Source: Solimonas sp041659605 | GTDB lineage: Bacteria > Pseudomonadota > Gammaproteobacteria > Nevskiales > Nevskiaceae | Reading direction: 5' to 3' | DNA length: 64,000 nt | NCBI GenBank assembly: GCA_041659605.1 | Contig: JBAZXW010000016.1 | Location: forward strand, 30,201 to 94,200 | In this document: positions 46,684 through 54,710 of the stretch, piece after piece | Position numbering within the stretch: position 1 is the first letter of the stretch | Layout of the letters: each line of letters opens with the position of its first letter | Notes under the pieces: model-generated | What the model saw: the letters and a program-made list of their open reading frames with translations, nothing else | What the model was told of the DNA's origin: nothing | Database searches by the model: none | Program-made: the position numbers and the translations under genes

Positions 46684-47481
46684 ATGGAACAGCTGCTGAT
46701 CTTTGTCGTCACCGGCGCCGGGGCCGGCGTGCTCGCCGGGCTGTTCGGCGTCGGCGGCGGCCTGATCATGGTGCCGGCGCTGGCCTTCGTGCTGCCGCAC
46801 CAGGACGTGCCGGCCGCGGTGTACATGCAGGTGGCGATCGGCACCTCGCTGGCGGTCATCTCCGCAACCTCGATCTCGTCGACGCTCGCCCATCATCGCC
46901 GCGGCGGCGTCGACTGGACCGTGTTCCTGCGCTTTGCCCCCGGCCTGGCCGCGGGCGCCGTCGCCGGCGCCTTCGTCGCCGACCTCCTCAGCGGCGATGC
47001 CCTGCGGCGCATCGTTGGCATCGGCGCCGTGCTCGTCGCGCTGCAGATGAGCTTGAAGCGCGAAGGCGTGCAAACGGCTGCGAGCGGTTTCAAGGGCGCG
47101 GCGATCGAGCTGCTGGGCGCCGGCGGCCTGATCGGCCTGCTGTCGGCGATCGTCGGCATCGGCGGCGGCTCGCTGACCGTGCCCTATCTGAGCCAGCGCG
47201 GCCTGTCGATGCAACGCGCGGTCGGCACCGCCGCCGCGAGCGGCATGCCGATCGCCTGGGCCGGCGCGGTCGGCTTCGTCATCGCCGGCTGGAACGCCGA
47301 CGGCGTACCCGCGCCACATCTGGGCTACGTCAGCCTGAGCGCCTTCGCCGCGCTGGCCGTGGCCAGCGTCGCCTGCGCGCCGCTCGGCGCGCGGCTGGCG
47401 CATGCCGTATCGCCCAAGACCCTGCGCCGCGCCTTCGCGGCACTGCTGATGCTGGTCGGCTTGAGGATGCTGTGGTCCTAA
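46684..47481 (+). CDS. TSUP-family (TauE/SafE) membrane permease
   Basis: 265 aa with about eight transmembrane helices arranged in two homologous halves, each starting with a glycine-rich motif: GAGAGVLAGLFGVGGGLIMV (about 11-30) and LLGAGGLIGLLSAIVGIGGG then SLTVPYL (about 140-166). Members export or import sulfite, sulfoacetate or related anions; specificity here is unknown. A link with the persulfide dioxygenase product (sulfite) is tempting, but this gene is 38 kb away and unlinked in transcription. It is divergent from slt. Confidence 0.9.
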   Translation: MEQLLIFVVTGAGAGVLAGLFGVGGGLIMVPALAFVLPHQDVPAAVYMQVAIGTSLAVISATSISSTLAHHRRGGVDWTVFLRFAPGLAAGAVAGAFVADLLSGDALRRIVGIGAVLVALQMSLKREGVQTAASGFKGAAIELLGAGGLIGLLSAIVGIGGGSLTVPYLSQRGLSMQRAVGTAAASGMPIAWAGAVGFVIAGWNADGVPAPHLGYVSLSAFAALAVASVACAPLGARLAHAVSPKTLRRAFAALLMLVGLRMLWS

Positions 47482-47504
47482 GCGCCACGGCTACCTGACG
47501 CGGT

Positions 47505-47562
47505 GTGGCCCGGGTGCAACCCGGGCCGGCGCGCGACACACCCTGGACTGCGTCCGGGCTAC
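47505..47562. repeat. REPIN-like palindrome, copy 3
   Basis: A 58-bp element beginning GTGGCCCGGGTGCAACCCGG and ending GGACTGCGTCCGGGCTAC, closely related to copy 1 (same CCGG stems, same GTCCGGGCTAC end). Read on the minus strand it starts GTAG, and that TAG is the stop codon of the DUF1499 gene. It lies between convergent genes. Confidence 0.7.
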
Positions 47563-47957
47563 GCGCCCTTGACGGCGCTGCGCAGCGCCTCGATGCGTTT
47601 TCGGTTGACGTCGAAATCGCGGATGCCCAGGCGCGACGACGAGCGGACGTGGATCGCGTTGCTCGTCAGCGCGAATTCGAGGTCGTCGACGAAGCCCAGC
47701 GTCGGCGTGCTGGCTTCGGCGTACAGATAATCCGGCCGTTCTTCGATGATCGTGATGCGCGGCGTCGCGGCGAGCGCGCTGCGCAATCGTGCCCAGGCCG
47801 CGTTCGCATCCCCGGCAATCGGGAAAGGGGCGATGTAGTGCGCATCGCCTCCATCGACCTGGCTGCTGACCCAGTTCGGCTTCCAGCTGCGCGCAGCGCG
47901 AAAGCGCCCCCGCTCGATTCCCAGATCCCGCGGACGGCGTCCCGATAGTTTCAGCAT
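47559..47957 (-). CDS. DUF1499 domain protein
   Basis: 132 aa. The DUF1499 core is visible as PNWVSSQVDGGDAHYIAPFP (about 29-48), ANAAWARLRSALAA and the C-terminal DDLEFALTSNAIHVRSSSRL GIRDFDVNRKRIE pattern in two parts. There is no signal peptide in this form. The ATG at 47957 has GGAGA at proper spacing, while the ATG two codons upstream is too close to it. It lies 13 bp after oxyR on the same strand, so it may be co-expressed in the peroxide response. Function unknown. Confidence 0.85.
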   Translation of the reverse strand: MLKLSGRRPRDLGIERGRFRAARSWKPNWVSSQVDGGDAHYIAPFPIAGDANAAWARLRSALAATPRITIIEERPDYLYAEASTPTLGFVDDLEFALTSNAIHVRSSSRLGIRDFDVNRKRIEALRSAVKGA

Positions 47958-47970
47958 GGTCATTCTCCGT

Positions 47971-48906
47971 TCAATCGGCCGGCATGAGTTCGTCCGGCAG
48001 GCACTGCACGCCTTTGATCTGCGAATCGAGCACGGCGTCGCGCAGCGCCGCGATTGCCTTGCGCCGTGGAAAGGTCTTGCGCCAGACCAGCGCGATGCGG
48101 CGGTGCGGGGCCGGCGGGGCAAAGGGCGTCGCCAACAGCAGCTTGTCGTCGGAGCGGTTTTCGACGGACGAGCGCGGCAGGACGGTGATGCCCAGGCCGC
48201 TGACGACCATGTGCCGGATCGTTTCGAGGCTGCTGCCGGTCTGCGGGCGCGTGCCTTCCGGATCGGCGTCGACGCACTTGGGACAGGCCTCGATGACCTG
48301 TTCGCGAAAGCAGTGCCCGGGACCGAGCAGCAGCAGCTTCTCGCCGGCGAGCTGCCGCGCCGGCACCTGCTTGGCACCCGCCCAGTGATGCTCACGCGGC
48401 ACGACGACGACGAAGTCCTCGTCGTACAGCGACCAGGCGTGCAGGCCGTGCAGATCGACCGGCAGCGCGACGATGATGACGTCAAGCTCGTTGTCGCGCA
48501 GCTCTTCGAGCAGCTTGGCGGTGAAGTTCTCCTCGATCACCAGCGGCATCTGCGGCGCGCGGCTGCGCAGCAGCGGCACCAGCCCGGGCAGCAGGTAAGG
48601 TCCGACGGTGTAGATCGCGCCCAGGCGCAGCGCGCCGGTCAGCTCGTCGCGCCCCTCGCGCGCCATGTCCTCGATCAGGCGCGCCTCCGCGAGCACGCGG
48701 CGCGCCTGCGCGATGACGCGCTCGCCGACCGGCGTCGGCCGCGCCTCGCCGCGGTTGCGCTCGAACAGAATCACGCCGAGTTCGTCCTCGAGCTTTTTGA
48801 GCGCCACGGACAGCGTCGGCTGCGACACGAAAGAACGCTCCGCGGCGCGGCCGAAATGCCGCTCCTTGTCGAGGTTCACGAGGTATCGCAGTTCGGTCAG
48901 CGTCAT
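47971..48906 (-). CDS. oxyR: OxyR hydrogen-peroxide-sensing LysR-type activator
   Basis: 311 aa. The N-terminal LysR helix-turn-helix reads TELRYLVNLDKERHFGRAAE then RSFVSQPTLSVALKKLE. The redox pair is C199 and C208 (GPGHCFREQVIEACPK), at the same residue numbers as in E. coli OxyR, so a peroxide-induced disulfide switch is expected. Residues around it (the VRHMV-like SSLETIRHMVVSGLGITVLP) also match. KatG in this window is a likely target. It follows hemF by 4 bp and precedes the DUF1499 gene. Confidence 0.96.
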   Translation of the reverse strand: MTLTELRYLVNLDKERHFGRAAERSFVSQPTLSVALKKLEDELGVILFERNRGEARPTPVGERVIAQARRVLAEARLIEDMAREGRDELTGALRLGAIYTVGPYLLPGLVPLLRSRAPQMPLVIEENFTAKLLEELRDNELDVIIVALPVDLHGLHAWSLYDEDFVVVVPREHHWAGAKQVPARQLAGEKLLLLGPGHCFREQVIEACPKCVDADPEGTRPQTGSSLETIRHMVVSGLGITVLPRSSVENRSDDKLLLATPFAPPAPHRRIALVWRKTFPRRKAIAALRDAVLDSQIKGVQCLPDELMPAD

Positions 48907-48910
48907 GGGT

Positions 48911-49810
48911 TCACGCCCAGTCGCGCGCCACCAGGAACTTCTCGTATAGCTCGGCCTCGGCCGAGCCCGGTTCGGGCGTGTAGTCGTAACGCCACGCCGC
49001 CAGCGGCGGCATCGACATCAGGATCGACTCGGTGCGGCCGCCAGACTGCAGGCCGAACAGCGTGCCGCGGTCCCAGACCAGGTTGAACTCGACGTAACGT
49101 CCGCGCCGGTACAGCTGCCAGTCGCGCTCGCGCTCGCCGTAGGCCGTGTCCTTGCGGCGCTCGACGATCGGAAGATAGGCCGGTGCGTAGTGGTCGCCGA
49201 CGCTGCGCATCAGCGCGAAGCTCTGCTCGAAACCGCCCTCGGCCCAGTCGTCGAAGAACAGACCGCCGATGCCGCGCGGTTCGTTGCGATGCTTGAGCAC
49301 AAAATAGTCGTCGCACCATTTCTTCAGGCGCGGGTACAGGTCCGCGCCGAACGGATCGCAGGCGGCCTTGGCGGTCTGGTGGAAATGGCGCGCGTCCTCC
49401 TCGAAGCCGTAGTACGGGGTCAGGTCGAAGCCGCCGCCGAACCACCACACCGGCGGCTCGCCTTCCTTCTCGGCGAGAAAGAAGCGCACGTTGGCGTGAC
49501 AGGTCGGCACGTACGGATTGCGCGGATGCAGGACCACTGACACGCCCATCGCGCGCCAGTGGCGACCGGCCAGTTCCGGGCGGTGCGCGGTCGCACTCGG
49601 CGGCAGACGCGTGCCCGCGACCTGCGAGTAGTTCACGCCCGCGGACTCGAACACCGCGCCCTCGCTCATCACGCGCGTCTCGCCGCCACCGCCTTCAGGG
49701 CGCTGCCAGGCATCGCGGCGGAACCGGCAGCGGCCGTCGGCCTGCTCGAAGCCGACGCACAGGCGGTCCTGCAGGTCGCGCAGATAGGCTTCAACGGTGT
49801 CGACGTTCAT
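48911..49810 (-). CDS. hemF: Oxygen-dependent coproporphyrinogen III oxidase
   Basis: 299 aa, identical in length to E. coli HemF. It oxidatively decarboxylates coproporphyrinogen III to protoporphyrinogen IX in haem synthesis using O2. Family segments are VILHPRNPYVPTCHANVRFF-like (VVLHPRNPYVPTCHANVRFF), WFGGGFDLTPYYGFEEDARH, FDDWAEGGFEQSFALMRSVG and the terminal RGRYVEFNLVWDRGTLFGLQ. It is 3 bp downstream of tsaC and 4 bp upstream of oxyR, so haem supply and peroxide defence are co-transcribed here. Confidence 0.98.
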   Translation of the reverse strand: MNVDTVEAYLRDLQDRLCVGFEQADGRCRFRRDAWQRPEGGGGETRVMSEGAVFESAGVNYSQVAGTRLPPSATAHRPELAGRHWRAMGVSVVLHPRNPYVPTCHANVRFFLAEKEGEPPVWWFGGGFDLTPYYGFEEDARHFHQTAKAACDPFGADLYPRLKKWCDDYFVLKHRNEPRGIGGLFFDDWAEGGFEQSFALMRSVGDHYAPAYLPIVERRKDTAYGERERDWQLYRRGRYVEFNLVWDRGTLFGLQSGGRTESILMSMPPLAAWRYDYTPEPGSAEAELYEKFLVARDWA

Positions 49811-49813
49811 GGG

Positions 49814-50377
49814 TTAGCGCCGCAGGATGTGCCCGGTCTGCACGTCGCGGATCGTCGTCGGCTTGGCCAGCCCGCCGAGCGCGCCGGGAATGATCGCGTC
49901 GAGCTCGTCGCGAAACTGCATGCGCACCTCGCTGATGCTGCGCGCCGGCAAGCGGCCACCGCGGTTGGCGCTGGTCGACACCAGCGGACCGAATTCGCGG
50001 CACAGCGCGCGCAGCACCGGGTGCGCGGTCACGCGCACGGCGATGCTGTCGTGATCGCCGGTGAGCCAGGTGGGCGCGTCGGGCGAAGCCGGGAACACCC
50101 AGGTCGCCGGTCCCGGCCAGGTCGCGGTCGCGCGCTTCATCGCATTGTTCGACGGCAGCTCGACGAACAGCGGCAGATCCTCGAACTCGGCGGCAACGAC
50201 GATCAGGCCCTTGCTCCAGTCGCGGCGCTTGAGCGAGAGCAGGCGCAGGCAGGCGGCGCGGTTGAGCGGGTCGCAGGACAGGCCCCAGACCGCTTCGGTC
50301 GGGCAGGCGATGACGCCGCCGTCCGCAAGCGCGTCGGCGGCCCGGCGCAGGTGCCAGGGGGCGATATCGAAAGCCAT
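49814..50377 (-). CDS. tsaC: L-threonylcarbamoyladenylate synthase TsaC
   Basis: 187 aa YrdC/Sua5-fold enzyme (E. coli 190) that makes threonylcarbamoyl-AMP from Thr, bicarbonate and ATP, the first step of t6A tRNA modification. The substrate motif KRRDWSKGLIVVAAEF, CPTEAVWGLSCDP at the N-terminus and PLVSTSANRGGRLPARS are characteristic. The start MAFDIAPWHLRRAADAL at 50377 is the family N-terminus. It lies between topA and hemF. TsaD, which uses its product, is at 25631-26677. Confidence 0.96.
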   Translation of the reverse strand: MAFDIAPWHLRRAADALADGGVIACPTEAVWGLSCDPLNRAACLRLLSLKRRDWSKGLIVVAAEFEDLPLFVELPSNNAMKRATATWPGPATWVFPASPDAPTWLTGDHDSIAVRVTAHPVLRALCREFGPLVSTSANRGGRLPARSISEVRMQFRDELDAIIPGALGGLAKPTTIRDVQTGHILRR

Positions 50378-50387
50378 CGCGGCGCTC

Positions 50388-52853
50388 TCAGGTCTTCTTC
50401 GTCGCCACCTTCTTGGTGGCCTTCTTGGTCGCTTTCTTGGCAGCCTTCTTCGTAGCCTGCTTCGCAGCCTTCGGGGCGACCTTCTTCGCCGGTGCCGCCG
50501 CACCCTCGGCCGGCGCCTTCTTCGCCGCGGACTTCCGCGTCGTCTTCTTGGTCGGCGGCGGATTGGCTTCGGCCAGATAGGCCTCGCATTCGAGGCCGCT
50601 CAGGCTTTCGGCGTCGCGGCCCTTGGGGATGCGCGCGCGGCGCTTGCCGTCGGTGATGTACGGCCCGAAGCGGCCCTTGACGATGCGGATGCCGGACTCG
50701 CCGAAGACCTTGATCGTTGCCGCTTCCAGCGCCGCCGCCTTCTGCTCGATCAGCTCGATCGCGCGCGGCAGCTCGACCGTGTACGGATCGTCGTCCTTCT
50801 TCAGCGACACGAAGCTGGAACCGTGGCGCACGTAAGGCCCGAAGCGGCCGATGTTGACCTGGACCTCTTCGCCGTTGGGCAGCGTGCCGAGCTTGCGCGG
50901 CAGCTGGAACAGAGCGAGGGCGGCATCGAGCGTGATCGTGTCGATGCGCTGGTTCGCGCGCAGCGACGCGAAGCGCGGCTTGTCGGCGTCATCCTTCGTG
51001 CCGATCTGCACGAACGGCCCGAAGCGGCCCAGGCGCGCGGACACCGGCTTGCCCGAAACCGGATCGGTGCCAATCTGGCGCGCCTCCGAGACTTCCGCGC
51101 GCGACAGTTCCTGCTTCTCGTCGACGAGCTGCTTGAACGCGGTCCAGAACTCGGCAAGCAGCGGCTTCCACTGCTTCTCGCCGCGCGACACGGCGTCGAG
51201 ATCGTCTTCCAGGTGCGCGGTGAACTCGAAGTCGACGTAGCGCGTGAAGTGCTCGGTCAGGAAACGGTTGACGATCATGCCAACGTCGGTCGGCGTGAAC
51301 GCCTTGCCGTCGAGGCGCACATAGTCGCGCGCCTGCAGCGTCGAGATGATGCTGGCGTAGGTCGACGGACGGCCGATGTCGAATTCCTCCAGCGTCTTCA
51401 CCAGGCTCGCTTCCGTGTAGCGCGGCGGCGGCTCGGTGAAATGCTGGTCGGCGGCCAGATCGACGAGCTTGACGCGCTCGCCGACGTCGAGCGGCGGCAG
51501 GCGCTTGTCGTCGTCGTCGTCTTCCTTGCCGCTGGGCGTGTCGACGCCTTGCGAATACACGGCGATGAAACCCGGATCGACCAGGGTCGAGCCGCTGGCG
51601 CGGAAGGCGTTGTCGGCGCCGGCGCGCAGCTCGACGGTGACCGTGTCGAACACCGCCTGCTGCATCTGGCAGGCGACCGTGCGCTTCCAGATCAGTTCGT
51701 AGAGCTTGGCCTGATCCGGATTCAGGAATCCGGCCACCTGCTTGGGCGTGCGCGCCGCCGCGGTCGGACGCACCGCTTCGTGGGCTTCCTGCGCGTTCTT
51801 CGACTTGGTCTTGTAGTAGCGCGGTTCCGGCGGCACCGCGCCGGCGCCGAACTGGTCGGCGATGGCCGTGCGGATCTCGACCAGCGCGTCCTGCGCGAGA
51901 CTGACGGAGTCGGTACGCATGTAGGTGATCAGACCGAGCGTCTCGCCGCCCAGGTCGACGCCTTCGTACAGCTGCTGCGCGGTGCGCATCGTGCGGCTGG
52001 CGGTGAAGCCGAGCTTGCGGTTGGCCTCCTGCTGCAGCGTCGAGGTCGTGAACGGCGGCGCCGGGTTGCGGCGGCGCTGCTTCTTGTCGACGGCGGCGAC
52101 GACCAGCTCGCCCTGCGCCGCCTTGGTCACGATCCCCTTGGCGGCCAGCGCGCCGACCGTGTTGGTCAGCGTGAACTGCTCGACCTTGCGCCCCTGCAGC
52201 TCGATCAGCTTGGCCGAGAATCTGATCGCGGGGGCCTGCGCCGACTTCTCCGCAGTCGCTTCCAGCGTCCAGTATTCGCGCGGCACGAAGGCCTTGATCT
52301 CTTCCTCGCGCTCGCAGATCAGGCGCAGCGCCGGCGACTGCACGCGGCCGGCGGACAGGCCCGGCTGCACCTTGCGCCACAGCAACGGCGAAAGATTGAA
52401 GCCGACCAGGTAGTCGAGCGCGCGCCGTGCCTGCTGGGCGTTGACGAGGTCTTCGGAGATCGCGCGCGGATGCTGGATCGCGTTCTGCACCTCGCGCTGC
52501 GTGATCTCGTAGAAGACCACGCGCTTGACCGGCTTGTTCTTCAGCGCGTTCTTCTCGCGCAGCAGCTCGACCAGATGCCAGGAGATGGCCTCGCCTTCGC
52601 GGTCGGGGTCGGTCGCGAGCCACAGCTCGTCGGCGTCCTTGAGCGCGGAAACGATCGCCCTGACGTGCTTTTCGTTGCGATCGATGACCTGATACTTCAT
52701 CTCGAAGCCATGCGTCACGTCGACCGCGCCGTCCTTGGGCACCAGATCGCGCACGTGGCCGTAGGACGCAAGGACCTCAAAGTCCTTGCCCAGGTACTTC
52801 TTGATCGTCTTGGCCTTGGCGGGCGACTCGACGATGACCAGGTTCTTAGTCAT
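50388..52853 (-). CDS. topA: DNA topoisomerase I without zinc fingers, with Lys-rich tail
   Basis: 821 aa type IA topoisomerase that relaxes negative supercoils. The TOPRIM domain starts TKNLVIVESPAKAKTIKKYL and has ATDPDREGEAISWHL; the catalytic Tyr lies in TLGLITYMRTDSVSLA; RPSTYASIISTLQARDYV is also intact. In place of the Cys4 zinc domains of E. coli TopA, the C-terminus carries repeated RFGPFV/RFGPYV/RFGPYI modules (about 600-760), then a histone-H1-like tail of Ala/Lys/Pro (about 770-821). The ATG at 52853 gives the family start. It follows smg on the same strand. Confidence 0.97.
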   Translation of the reverse strand: MTKNLVIVESPAKAKTIKKYLGKDFEVLASYGHVRDLVPKDGAVDVTHGFEMKYQVIDRNEKHVRAIVSALKDADELWLATDPDREGEAISWHLVELLREKNALKNKPVKRVVFYEITQREVQNAIQHPRAISEDLVNAQQARRALDYLVGFNLSPLLWRKVQPGLSAGRVQSPALRLICEREEEIKAFVPREYWTLEATAEKSAQAPAIRFSAKLIELQGRKVEQFTLTNTVGALAAKGIVTKAAQGELVVAAVDKKQRRRNPAPPFTTSTLQQEANRKLGFTASRTMRTAQQLYEGVDLGGETLGLITYMRTDSVSLAQDALVEIRTAIADQFGAGAVPPEPRYYKTKSKNAQEAHEAVRPTAAARTPKQVAGFLNPDQAKLYELIWKRTVACQMQQAVFDTVTVELRAGADNAFRASGSTLVDPGFIAVYSQGVDTPSGKEDDDDDKRLPPLDVGERVKLVDLAADQHFTEPPPRYTEASLVKTLEEFDIGRPSTYASIISTLQARDYVRLDGKAFTPTDVGMIVNRFLTEHFTRYVDFEFTAHLEDDLDAVSRGEKQWKPLLAEFWTAFKQLVDEKQELSRAEVSEARQIGTDPVSGKPVSARLGRFGPFVQIGTKDDADKPRFASLRANQRIDTITLDAALALFQLPRKLGTLPNGEEVQVNIGRFGPYVRHGSSFVSLKKDDDPYTVELPRAIELIEQKAAALEAATIKVFGESGIRIVKGRFGPYITDGKRRARIPKGRDAESLSGLECEAYLAEANPPPTKKTTRKSAAKKAPAEGAAAPAKKVAPKAAKQATKKAAKKATKKATKKVATKKT

Positions 52854-52898
52854 GTAATTCATTATAGGAACCACCCGACGGTGGTTGCGGTTGCGCGC

Positions 52899-52927
52899 CT
52901 TATAAGCGGAACCGGGAGTGCTGTCTA
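52899..52927 (-). promoter_or_regulatory. Sigma70 promoter of topA
   Basis: On the minus strand TAGACA, exactly 17 bp, then TATAAG, ending about 46 bp before the topA ATG. The -35 overlaps a short dyad (GTGCT-n4-AGCAC). Confidence 0.6.
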
Positions 52928-52940
52928 GCACAACGTCGGC

Positions 52941-52974
52941 GCCGGCCTCGCGCACGCGTACGCGCGAGGCCGGC
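52941..52974. other. GC-rich hairpin between smg and topA
   Basis: Perfect 13-bp arms GCCGGCCTCGCGC / GCGCGAGGCCGGC around an 8-bp loop, directly upstream of the topA promoter and 59 bp past the smg stop. There is no T-run on either strand, so it may be a rho-type or supercoil-sensitive structure (cruciform) and not a classical terminator. Confidence 0.5.
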
Positions 52975-53032
52975 GGATATCCATCCTTAAATCAAGGCAC
53001 TGGCAATGTTTTGCGCGCGCCAGCGATCGAGT

Positions 53033-53500
53033 TCAGTGCTTGAACTCGCCGTGGTAGTAAACCATCTCTTCGAGGTGACCGAAGGCTTCTTCGGCGTCCG
53101 GCTGGTTCATCAGCACGAGCAGGCAGACCCATTTGACGCGCTCGAGGTCGATCTCTTCCTTGAGCGCCATCAGCCGGTCGATCACCAGCTCGCGCAACGT
53201 GCCGTCGAGGATGCCCAGCTGCTCCAGGTACATCAGGAAGCCGCGGCACTCGGTCGAGATTTTTTCCATCTCCTCGCGCGCATACAGGCGCAGCGCGCCG
53301 CTGGGGCCGAAGACGATCGGCAGCTGGCGCTGTGCGGCCAGAGCGTCGAGCCAGCGGAAGGCGTGGCGGACCTCCTCGTCGGGAAAGCCGGCCGCGACCA
53401 GCTCCTCGTGCAGGGTGTCCTGGTTCTCGGCGTCCGAGAATTCGCCTTCCTGGTAGTTCTCCAGCAGGTACATCAGCACGTCGAGCACTGTCTCTTTCAT
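53033..53500 (-). CDS. smg: Smg family protein (DUF494)
   Basis: 155 aa (E. coli Smg 157). The family pattern starts at once with ETVLDVLMYLLENYQEGEF and continues with LHEELVAAGFPDEEVRHAFR WLDAL in two parts and a C-terminal all-helical region ending MNQPDAEEAFGHLEEMVY. It is acidic and cytoplasmic. The ATG at 53500 gives the family start, with a GGAG about 10 nt upstream; a start eight codons earlier is possible. Located between dprA and topA as in many gammaproteobacteria; the molecular function is not established. Confidence 0.95.
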   Translation of the reverse strand: MKETVLDVLMYLLENYQEGEFSDAENQDTLHEELVAAGFPDEEVRHAFRWLDALAAQRQLPIVFGPSGALRLYAREEMEKISTECRGFLMYLEQLGILDGTLRELVIDRLMALKEEIDLERVKWVCLLVLMNQPDAEEAFGHLEEMVYYHGEFKH

Positions 53501-53539
53501 GTCCCCGGCTCCGTCGTCGCTCATGCCAATTCCCCCGTC

Positions 53540-54652
53540 TCAGGCCCGTCGCAATCGCTGGTAGCGCCCACCCGCGGCCGCCACCACCTCACCCGCCAGC
53601 TCCAGCCGCGTCAGCGCCGCCTGCAGCGCCGCGATCGGTTGCTGCACGCGTGCCGCCAAGGTGTCGACCGGCACCGCTTCGTCGCCGAGCGCGAGCAGGA
53701 CTTCCGCCTCGATGCCGTCGTGTGCGGTCTCCGTCCTGCCCGGCACGCTGCCAGTCTCGATCGCAGCACGCCGCGTGCCAAGCAGCGGCCCCAGCTCTTC
53801 CAGCACGTCGTCGACCGACTCGACCAGTTTCGCGCCCTGGCGGATCAGCGCATGGCAGCCGCGCGCCATCGGGTTGTGGATCGAACCCGGGATCGCGAAT
53901 ACCTCGCGGCCCTGCTCCAGCGCCAGTCGCGCGGTGATCAGCGACCCCGACTCGCGTGCCGCCTCCACCACCAGTACACCCATCGACAGCCCGCTGATGA
54001 TGCGGTTCCGTCGCGGGAAGTTTTCGCCGAGCGCCGGCACCCCGAGCGGGAACTCCGACACCAGGGCGCCGTGCTCGGCGATGGCGTGCGCCAGCTCGCG
54101 ATGCCGCGCCGGATAGACCCGGTCCAGCCCGGTGCCGCAGACCGCCACCGTGCCGCCGCCGGCGTCCAGTGCGCCGCGATGCGCCGCGCCGTCGATGCCC
54201 TGCGCCAGCCCGCTGGTGATCACCAGGCCGCGGCGCGCCAGCTCCGCGGCGAACGCGCGCGCGTTCTCCAGCCCCTGCGGACTGGCGCTGCGGGCGCCGA
54301 CGACCGCCACCTGCGGCAGTCCAAGCCAGTCGGGATCGCCTTGCACGTACAACAGCGGCGGCGCCTGCGCGACCTCGCGCAGCGCCGCCGGATAGCGCGG
54401 ATCGTCGATCGCGAGCGCGTGACAGCCCGGCTGTGCGAGCCAGTCCAGATCGCGTTGCAGCGCTTCTGCGTCGGGATGCTGCAATCCGCGGACTTGCGCG
54501 TCGCTCAGTCCCGCGGCGCGCAGCGCCCGCGCACTCGCCCCGACCGCAGCGGCGATCGACGGAAAAGTCCGGAGGAGCTTGTGGACTGCCACGCTGCCGA
54601 TGCCCGGCGCGCGGCTCAGGACCAGCCAAGGTCTCAGGAGCTCTGCGTCCAC
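53540..54652 (-). CDS. dprA: DNA-processing protein DprA
   Basis: 370 aa from the GTG at 54652 (376 aa if an upstream TTG is used). An N-terminal HhH-type region (LRPWLVLSRAPGIGSVAVHK) precedes the Rossmann core with QVAVVGARSASPQGLENARA, GLAQGIDGAAHRGALDAGG, FPRRNRIISGLSMGVLVVEA and GREVFAIPGSIHNPMARGCH. A C-terminal winged-helix (about 310-365) follows. DprA loads RecA on incoming single-stranded DNA during natural transformation. It follows the LysM gene by about 50 bp in the def-lysM-dprA-smg-topA neighbourhood. Confidence 0.95.
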   Translation of the reverse strand: MDAELLRPWLVLSRAPGIGSVAVHKLLRTFPSIAAAVGASARALRAAGLSDAQVRGLQHPDAEALQRDLDWLAQPGCHALAIDDPRYPAALREVAQAPPLLYVQGDPDWLGLPQVAVVGARSASPQGLENARAFAAELARRGLVITSGLAQGIDGAAHRGALDAGGGTVAVCGTGLDRVYPARHRELAHAIAEHGALVSEFPLGVPALGENFPRRNRIISGLSMGVLVVEAARESGSLITARLALEQGREVFAIPGSIHNPMARGCHALIRQGAKLVESVDDVLEELGPLLGTRRAAIETGSVPGRTETAHDGIEAEVLLALGDEAVPVDTLAARVQQPIAALQAALTRLELAGEVVAAAGGRYQRLRRA

Positions 54653-54710
54653 ACCATTAGGGTCGCCCAACGGCGATCCCGCCGCAAGCCCCCGTCACCC
54701 CGCGCGACGG

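Noticed and set aside
46684..47481. TSUP permease as sulfite exporter of the sulfide pathway
   Set aside because: Attractive because persulfide dioxygenase makes sulfite, but it is 38 kb away with no shared regulation signal.
43449..47498. A very long open frame (over 1300 codons) on the plus strand opposite cca, slt and the TSUP gene region
   Set aside because: It is Arg/Ala/His-rich without any domain, and it runs antisense to cca and slt, both of which have complete family motifs. GC-rich codon bias opens such frames.
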